Of a DNA stretch of 59,665 bases, positions 55,114 to 59,665 are shown one piece after another (position 1 is the first letter of the stretch; each line of letters starts with the position of its first letter). The translations under genes were made by a program, and so were the position numbers. Below the pieces are notes generated by a model. The model worked only from the letters and a program-made list of their open reading frames with translations. It was not told the DNA's origin and searched no databases. Origin of the DNA: Paraburkholderia sp. CNPSo 3274 (lineage in GTDB: Bacteria; Pseudomonadota; Gammaproteobacteria; Burkholderiales; Burkholderiaceae); the NCBI RefSeq assembly GCF_024206475.1, contig NZ_JAMBPR010000056.1, positions 1 to 59,665 on the forward strand, in the 5' to 3' direction.

Positions 55114-55250
55114 ATCGTGGCGGGTCTATCCCGGAAAGTCACGCTGGGGTCGCCGGTCGCTGTGCGGATCTCGGGCGGATTTGCCGTAAGTCGGAGGGCG
55201 TCCGCAATCGGTGCAGCGAGGTTAGCGGCAGCAGGAAGAATCAATCTATG

Positions 55251-55281
55251 GCAAAATGCCTCCAATGGTTGGGCATTTTGC
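55251..55281. promoter_or_regulatory. Inverted-repeat operator of the RES-Xre pair
   Basis: GCAAAATGCC (55251-55260) and GGCATTTTGC (55272-55281) are perfect 10-bp inverted arms with 11 bp between. They stand directly before the GGAGG ribosome site of the antitoxin gene, the standard place for an autoregulatory toxin-antitoxin operator. Confidence 0.6.
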
Positions 55282-55292
55282 TCGGAGGGATC

Positions 55293-55748
55293 ATGGCTAC
55301 CGTAGAATATCGTCCCACAGGACGCGTGAACCCGCGGCATAGCGAGTTCTCGCTGCTGGGAGACCTGCTACAGACGCATATCCGGTCCGGCAATGATCTT
55401 GCCGCGCTAGCGACGCAGCGCGTCGGCGTGGAGGTGCTCGATCGCCTCGGGGAGCATGGTCTGAAGGCCGACGAACTGCTCTTCATCATTCCTCGCCGAA
55501 CGCTCTCACATCGCCGCCAGAATGGTGAACGACTCTCGACTGATGAGTCGGACAAGGCCATCCGTCTCGCGAGGATAGTTGCACAGGCCGAGACGGTGTT
55601 TGGAAGTCCGGAAAAAGCCATGACCTGGCTTCGCGGCAGCAAAGAGCGATTCGCCGGGAAAACGCCGCTCGAGATGGCAGCAACGGAACACGGCGCACGG
55701 CTTGTTGAAGACGCGCTGGTTCAAATCGACGAGGGATACTTCGCCTGA
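55293..55748 (+). CDS. Xre/MbcA/ParS-type antitoxin (DUF2384)
   Basis: A 151-residue antitoxin. The central HTH region covers LAALATQRVGVEVLDRLGEH and ELLFIIPRRTLSHRRQNGER. The C-terminal toxin-binding domain shows the DUF2384 pattern ARIVAQAETVFGSPEKAMTW, LRGSKERFAGKTPLEMAATE and HGARLVEDALVQIDEGYFA. GGAGG precedes the ATG at 55293 by four bases; an upstream in-frame ATG at 55248 lies inside the operator and is less likely. Stop and toxin start share one base (TGATG), giving translational coupling. Confidence 0.92.
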   Translation: MATVEYRPTGRVNPRHSEFSLLGDLLQTHIRSGNDLAALATQRVGVEVLDRLGEHGLKADELLFIIPRRTLSHRRQNGERLSTDESDKAIRLARIVAQAETVFGSPEKAMTWLRGSKERFAGKTPLEMAATEHGARLVEDALVQIDEGYFA

Positions 55749-56215
55749 TGGAATTCTGGAGGATCAGCAATTACGCGGACCTTCGCGGCATCGGCGGGTT
55801 GCGGGCGTCTGGCCGGTGGCATTACCGGGGGCAACCCGTCGTCTATCTGGCAGAAAATCCCGCGCTGGCGCTGCTAGAGACCATGGTGCACCACGAATTC
55901 GGGTCGCCGCAGGCGTTGCCTGAAAACTATCAACTGCTTCGCGTAGAAATTGCGGAGGGCGCTGCGATCGCGGAACTCACGGCGAGTGTCATCCCGGATG
56001 ACTGGCGCGAGAATCCGGACTGGACGCAGGCCGCCGGAAGCGAATGGCTGGCGGCAGGGCAGGAACTGCTCCTCAAGGTTCCGAGCGCCATTCTTCCTCA
56101 TTCGTACAACTATCTGTTTAATCCAGCTCACCCTGGGGCTGGCTCGGCGGTTGTAGCGGAGGTGCTGAAAGTGCCATATGATCCGAGAATTCAGGCGATC
56201 CTTGGGGATACTTGA
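55748..56215 (+). CDS. RES-domain toxin
   Basis: A 155-residue RES-family toxin; characterised members deplete NAD+ by phosphorolysis or hydrolysis. Recognisable are MEFWRISNYADLRGIGGLRA with an early Arg, GQPVVYLAENPALALLETMV with the family Glu (about residue 44), and LFNPAHPGAGSAVVAEV with the Ser near the C-terminus. Length is normal and no damage is seen. It is neutralised by the antitoxin encoded upstream. The pair sits about 3.5 kb from the partition genes and probably contributes to replicon maintenance. Confidence 0.92.
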   Translation: MEFWRISNYADLRGIGGLRASGRWHYRGQPVVYLAENPALALLETMVHHEFGSPQALPENYQLLRVEIAEGAAIAELTASVIPDDWRENPDWTQAAGSEWLAAGQELLLKVPSAILPHSYNYLFNPAHPGAGSAVVAEVLKVPYDPRIQAILGDT

Positions 56216-56222
56216 GCCTGGG

Positions 56223-56250
56223 CATTGCACTAGCGCCCATAGGCGCAATG
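56223..56250. other. Possible hairpin after the toxin gene
   Basis: GCGCC (56233-56237) pairs with GGCGC (56242-56246) over a four-base loop, and outer CATTGC (56223-56228) pairs with GCAATG (56245-56250) only if the stem is bulged. There is no T-run. It begins 8 bp after the toxin stop and might act as a transcript end. Confidence 0.3.
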
Positions 56251-56419
56251 GTCATCGATGATGCAAATCCACGGAACGAGATTGGGCGCATTGTCCAGAC
56301 ACCACCGTGTGGAAAGCACAACGCAGCCCCGCGCGTTATTTGGAAGCCGGCGCGTTTTCATTCCCGATCGCTGCGACTGCGCCACAGTGGCGCATCGCAA
56401 CGTATGGCCGGCGCAAGCC

Positions 56420-56911
56420 CTATTGCGGGTTCTTCGCCTGACAGCAGGGGCACTCGCACGCTGCAGCGCAGACCTCCAGACGAACCTTTTCGGTGTCCGC
56501 GATGCGCATCGAGACGACCGAAGCGATGGGCAGGCTGGCGCGGCTCGCCTGACGCGCATACCAGCTCCAGAATCCGGGGTGGCCGGCGGCGTTCGTGAGC
56601 GCATGCTCTTCGACGAAGTGGTCACAGACCGGAGCGTCGTTGAAAATCTCGTATCCCATACTGCCGTCTTCCCTCTTGTAGTAGGTGAAGACGCGGTATC
56701 GGCGACGGGTGCCGCCCGCCCCGAATTCTCCTTGCTCCCAACGTCTGAAATCGACAGGATCGAGTACACGGCTCGCTGCGATGCGAAGCGGCTTTTTCCC
56801 GATTGGACCTGCGTCGTTTTCGAAGTGCTCCCGCGTCAGAACCGTCACGACGCTAGCTGAACGGCTCTTGATGCCGCCTTCGATAGCCACTACCGCAACC
56901 AAAAAAGTCAT
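56420..56911 (-). CDS. Hypothetical protein with C-terminal Cys cluster
   Basis: About 163 residues from the ATG at 56911 (MTFLVAVVAIEGGIKSRSAS), which has AGGA five bases before it; an extended frame reaches 57001. It contains VVTVLTREHFENDAGPIGKK, RRRYRVFTYYKREDGSMGYE and PGFWSWYARQASRASLPIAS, and ends in CAAACECPCCQAKNPQ with five cysteines. The text looks like a real protein, but I do not recognise a family. The Cys-rich tail could bind metal. Confidence 0.4.
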   Translation of the reverse strand: MTFLVAVVAIEGGIKSRSASVVTVLTREHFENDAGPIGKKPLRIAASRVLDPVDFRRWEQGEFGAGGTRRRYRVFTYYKREDGSMGYEIFNDAPVCDHFVEEHALTNAAGHPGFWSWYARQASRASLPIASVVSMRIADTEKVRLEVCAAACECPCCQAKNPQ

Positions 56912-57001
56912 CTTCATCCTGTCAAGGAAGAGGTGATAGGAGCGATTTGCGGCGCGGAGCAGCAGCGTCACGGCATGCCGAGTCTTGACCATCTCCAGCA
57001 C

Positions 57002-58117
57002 ACGGCTTGGCGCAACAGACGATCGCTCGCTGCCCGCTGACGTGCGTGCTGACTCATGTCGACGCAGTATCCGCAGGCCGAAAGTGCTGCGGTGATTTTA
57101 AGATGATCAGCTTGTTTCATCGTTCAGGGTTCCTTCACGTTTTGAATGCCCTATCATCGCGCGCGTTCACCGGGATGCAAGCTTCGATCCGGCGGTTGAT
57201 TTTGCCTGGCCGAAGAGGCGGTGAAGTCGGGAAAGTATTCGCCGTGGAGCGTGCACGCTGCTTGAGAGCATTGACGCAGCAGTAGTTCGGAGGGCCAGCG
57301 CGGCAGGGCAACCGATATCGGGATCGATGACGTCCCGGAAAATTGCACCTTTCAGGATGGGAAACGGTTCGTCTGTATTGGCTCATACCGACCGCCGAAC
57401 GCGAACCCGGTGTGATGCGCCTCATCGTCCCTGGCGTCGGCGCGTTCGGCCGCAGCCTTTTGTTTTATTGCGATGTCGGACTAATTCTGCCCACTCTCGC
57501 GAGAACCTGACCAAAAATATCGTTCGGGTGGAAAGGGTCTTGCGGGGCGCACTGACCAGTTTGTACGCGGTCGTTGCCGTGAACGGCGTGGTTTCCTTTA
57601 TGCCGACGCAGGGGGCAGGCATCACAATTCAGGCCAGATTTTCGACTGTCCTGCGAAAATCTTTTCGCGGCGCCTTTCATCGCGACCGTGTCGCGTGTAC
57701 ATTGGGCTACCTCTCCGCTGAACGGCACGTTCAAAACGGCGAAAGCAAGGCTGTTCGCCTGTAAGCGGTCTTCGAGCGAGCGACCTGGTCTGGCGAATGA
57801 CCATTGATCAATCGATCGTCAAAACAAGGACGGATGTGCAAAATCAACGGTGTCAGGAGACGCATTAACACGTCGCGGTGAAATTCCGCGTAGGCAGTTA
57901 GTGCGCCAGGGCTCAAGAGTTTGTACGTCGTCGTTGATAACGGATCAGAAGCCCATTGCTGCCCGGTGTTTGTGGCGGCGTTCTGCTGCGTACGTTGCGT
58001 CTTCAGACCTTGTGTCTGGCATAAGCGCAAGCACCAGCAATCGGGCGATGTGACGAGTGGATCACCCACTGTCGGACCGACGGGCTCTACCTGTCAAATG
58101 CGGAGCGTCGGATAATC
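57002..58117. other. 1.1-kb region without recognisable genes
   Basis: Short frames only. Two segments, at about 57540-57600 and 57910-57970, share TTTGTACG.GGTCGTTG-like text, which hints at an old internal duplication. No IS family, RNA gene or terminator was recognised. Confidence 0.3.
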
Positions 58118-58258
58118 ATGTCATCAAAAATCAGTGAATTCGCGAACTGGATGTTCCCGCGAGCCCGGGGCAAAGAGGCTATCGTTTCGCTGGTCATCAC
58201 CGCGCTCGGCTTATGCGGGGGTGTTGTCACGATCGGGCTGATCCTCTTCGCCCGATAG
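58118..58258 (+). CDS. Small single-pass membrane protein (46 aa)
   Basis: An ATG at 58118 opens a frame with a charged amphipathic start (MSSKISEFANWMFPRARGKE) followed by one hydrophobic helix (AIVSLVITALGLCGGVVTIG, LILFA) and a terminal Arg-stop. GGAG lies 12 bases upstream, a little far. The pattern is that of small plasmid-borne membrane peptides, either a type I toxin-like peptide or a small accessory protein. No relative was recognised. Confidence 0.35.
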   Translation: MSSKISEFANWMFPRARGKEAIVSLVITALGLCGGVVTIGLILFAR

Positions 58259-58654
58259 GGGCGAAGGCCGAAAACTGAATATGTCTGATCGACGGTGGCC
58301 GCTGCACTGCGTCTTGTGACGCGGCTGCTGTCCGCCCGGCTACTGGCCCGTTTCCTGGCGTCAATATCGGGTCGTGCTTCCTGTAGCTGTTGCTCGATGC
58401 TCGACAGCAGAACGCAAAGCACAGGTCGTGTGTTCGATCAACCCGGCTGCCGTCGAAGCGCGTGAGGAACGTCGTGAAGAAGAGGCCGTATGCGGATGCT
58501 TTATTCAGTCTTCCGATCCTGCACGAGAGCCGGTGATCCCTTGGGTTTTATTCGTCATATCAGCACCTGGCGACGTCTGACTGGCTAAAAGGCTCGTGGG
58601 AAAGTGAGATGCTATTGGCTTTGGCTCCCACTCGGCGTTTGAGTGGGGCGGCTC
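58259..58654. other. Gap without recognisable genes
   Basis: Frames here are short and without family features. It separates the small membrane protein from the convergent H-NS-like gene. Confidence 0.3.
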
Positions 58655-58996
58655 TCAAGCGGCGCCAACACCCTCTGTCTTGATTGTCGCAAGTCTGGTC
58701 CCAGCAAACGGGTCATTGCACCAGTCGGCGCCGGTGCACTTGCCCGGGTCCCGGGTCGGTGCCGGATCAATTGCAAAATGCTCAAGAGACTGCCCGGCGC
58801 TGATCGCCTTAACCACCCATTGTGGCGGAGCGCCTTTGCCATCCCATGTGTTTCCGGAAGCGTCGCGGAAACGCACTGCTCGCAACCGCTCCTGATCTGC
58901 CGCAATTGAAGTGGCGATGTCTTCCGGTTTGATTTCATATTCGGCCATCCGTCGCCGCAGATAGGCCACGATGCTTTCGCGCTTTCTTTCATCCAT
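58655..58996 (-). CDS. H-NS family nucleoid-associated protein
   Basis: A 113-residue protein. The N-terminal half is helical and charged (MDERKRESIVAYLRRRMAEY, EIKPEDIATSIAADQERLRA). The C-terminal half has the H-NS DNA-binding pattern FRDASGNTWDGKGAPPQWV, with the conserved Asp, Gly-x-x-Trp-x-Gly-x-Gly and Pro-x-Trp positions, followed by a tail of about 40 residues. GGAG stands eight bases before the ATG at 58996. Plasmid H-NS homologues silence foreign, A+T-rich genes and reduce the burden of the plasmid. Confidence 0.75.
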   Translation of the reverse strand: MDERKRESIVAYLRRRMAEYEIKPEDIATSIAADQERLRAVRFRDASGNTWDGKGAPPQWVVKAISAGQSLEHFAIDPAPTRDPGKCTGADWCNDPFAGTRLATIKTEGVGAA

Positions 58997-59466
58997 TCAG
59001 TATTCTCCGCGCAATAATCTGTCTTTGGACGGGTGATTGCAAATCGCGTGCCGCCAGATATCACGCGACTCGGTGCTCCTCGTGCTGAGGCAGCGAAGTA
59101 GGTGGTGGTGTTTTGAACGACGTCTTGCCGGAAGCGGCACAGGGGAAGTGCCCAGACTGGCGGTCGGTGTTTTCAAACAGTATAAGGCAATCGGGAAATG
59201 ACGCCTCGTTTGCTTCCGCACCTTAGTCGTCGGTTGTTGCGCGCACGATTGCGTGTGCGCAACTGGACAGGAACATCGGTTATGGGAACAGCGACGCGCG
59301 GGCACATGTCGCGATGGCAGAGAAAGCAGCGGTTCCGGTACGCGCCGACAACTCAGGTGTGAGTCTATTTTTAATCTCCGGTGAACTTCAAACCGTTGCG
59401 CACCGTGCATTCAATTGTAAGCGATCCATTATCGACGTCTACCCAATGCGACTCTGAGCGAGGAGC

Positions 59467-59500
59467 ATAGGTGTCCACCTATTTGGAGGTGGACACCTAT
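59467..59500 (+). promoter_or_regulatory. 14-bp perfect hairpin covering the tnpA ribosome site and start
   Basis: ATAGGTGTCCACCT (59467-59480) is exactly inverted in AGGTGGACACCTAT (59487-59500) with a six-base loop ATTTGG. The second arm contains most of the ribosome site GGAGG (59485-59489) and the first two bases of the ATG at 59499. Folded mRNA would hide the start. Confidence 0.7.
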
Positions 59501-59665
59501 GGCTGACAAAGACTCAGGGTTGAGGGTGGTTCGGCAAAGCAGGGATGGCCGTCGCCGCTACGACGAAAGCGGCAAACGCACGTTGGTCGAGGCTGCATTG
59601 CGCCCAGGCGTGTCGGTGGCGCGCATTGCGCAAGAGCACGAGATCAACGCCAACCTGCTGCGCAA
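59499..59665 (+). CDS. tnpA: IS66-family accessory protein TnpA, partial
   Basis: The ATG at 59499, nine bases after GGAGG, starts MADKDSGLRVVRQSRDGRRR, then DESGKRTLVEAALRPGVSVA and RIAQEHEINANLLR up to the window end. This is the N-terminal HTH of IS66 TnpA (IS66_Orf1-like). The rest of the gene, tnpB and tnpC lie beyond the window. Confidence 0.8.
   Translation, partial: MADKDSGLRVVRQSRDGRRRYDESGKRTLVEAALRPGVSVARIAQEHEINANLLR

Larger units (their letters stand above)
59417..59665 (+). mobile_element. Left end of an IS66-family element, cut by the window edge
   Basis: GTAAGCG at 59417-59423 matches the conserved terminal bases of IS66-family elements and is 82 bp before a tnpA gene. The right end is outside the window, so completeness and target duplication cannot be tested. 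Confidence 0.6.

Noticed and set aside
58997..59410. 137-codon minus-strand frame upstream of the H-NS-like gene
   Set aside because: His/Arg/Ser-rich text without structure, typical of a chance frame; it also runs up to the IS66 end.

Overview
The window looks like part of a plasmid, megaplasmid or secondary replicon from Burkholderiales, most likely Burkholderia, Paraburkholderia or Caballeronia. The reasons are high GC, a DUF3331 protein, a Rep/ParA/ParB backbone, an SfnR/SfnG sulfone module and an xdhABC purine block. It mixes intact metabolic operons with many truncated, deleted or fused genes and IS scraps, so it resembles a replicon that gained catabolic cargo and is now eroding. The genus is inference from recalled protein families; no search was run.

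Layout. 1-11.5 kb is accessory and scarred. It has an IS1182-type transposase tail, a minus-strand oxidoreductase set (ene-reductase, SDR, alpha/beta hydrolase, broken SCP2-like gene) facing a TetR regulator, then fragments of the same families (hydrolase, SCP2, OYE), IS3 and IS30 relics, a quinone oxidoreductase, half an acyl-CoA synthetase and an SRPBCC::amidohydrolase fusion. 11.8-22.3 kb is a purine/N-heterocycle block: an ABC importer, an amidohydrolase, xdhA, xdhB and an N-truncated xdhC on the minus strand, with a divergent 2OG-Fe(II)-type oxygenase. 22.3-27.7 kb holds DUF3331, a type II NADH dehydrogenase with a divergent TetR, a SNF2-type helicase remnant and a UPF0149 protein with an odd C-terminal extension.

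28.1-38.7 kb is a sulfur-scavenging block. FMN reductase msuE, sulfone monooxygenase sfnG and a five-gene Liv-type ABC transporter run in one direction behind a consensus sigma-54 promoter. A decayed acyl-CoA-dehydrogenase-like gene coupled to the sigma-54 activator sfnR, and a second intact SfnB/DszC-like enzyme with its own sigma-54 promoter, complete it. 39-46.8 kb holds a CBS protein, gene scraps and an aspartate block: an asparaginase with an internal deletion, a LysR regulator, a DctA-type symporter, a two-domain Asp/Glu racemase and aspartase. The same 17-bp dyad lies upstream of the asparaginase and of the symporter.

47.6-52.7 kb is the replicon core: a Rep initiator, an iteron array with a DnaA box, parA-parB, a terminator and four copies of a parS-like palindrome. 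The rest holds long stretches without recognisable genes, a frameshifted imuA behind an excellent LexA box, a RES-Xre toxin-antitoxin pair with an inverted-repeat operator, an H-NS-like protein and the left end of an IS66-family element cut by the window edge.
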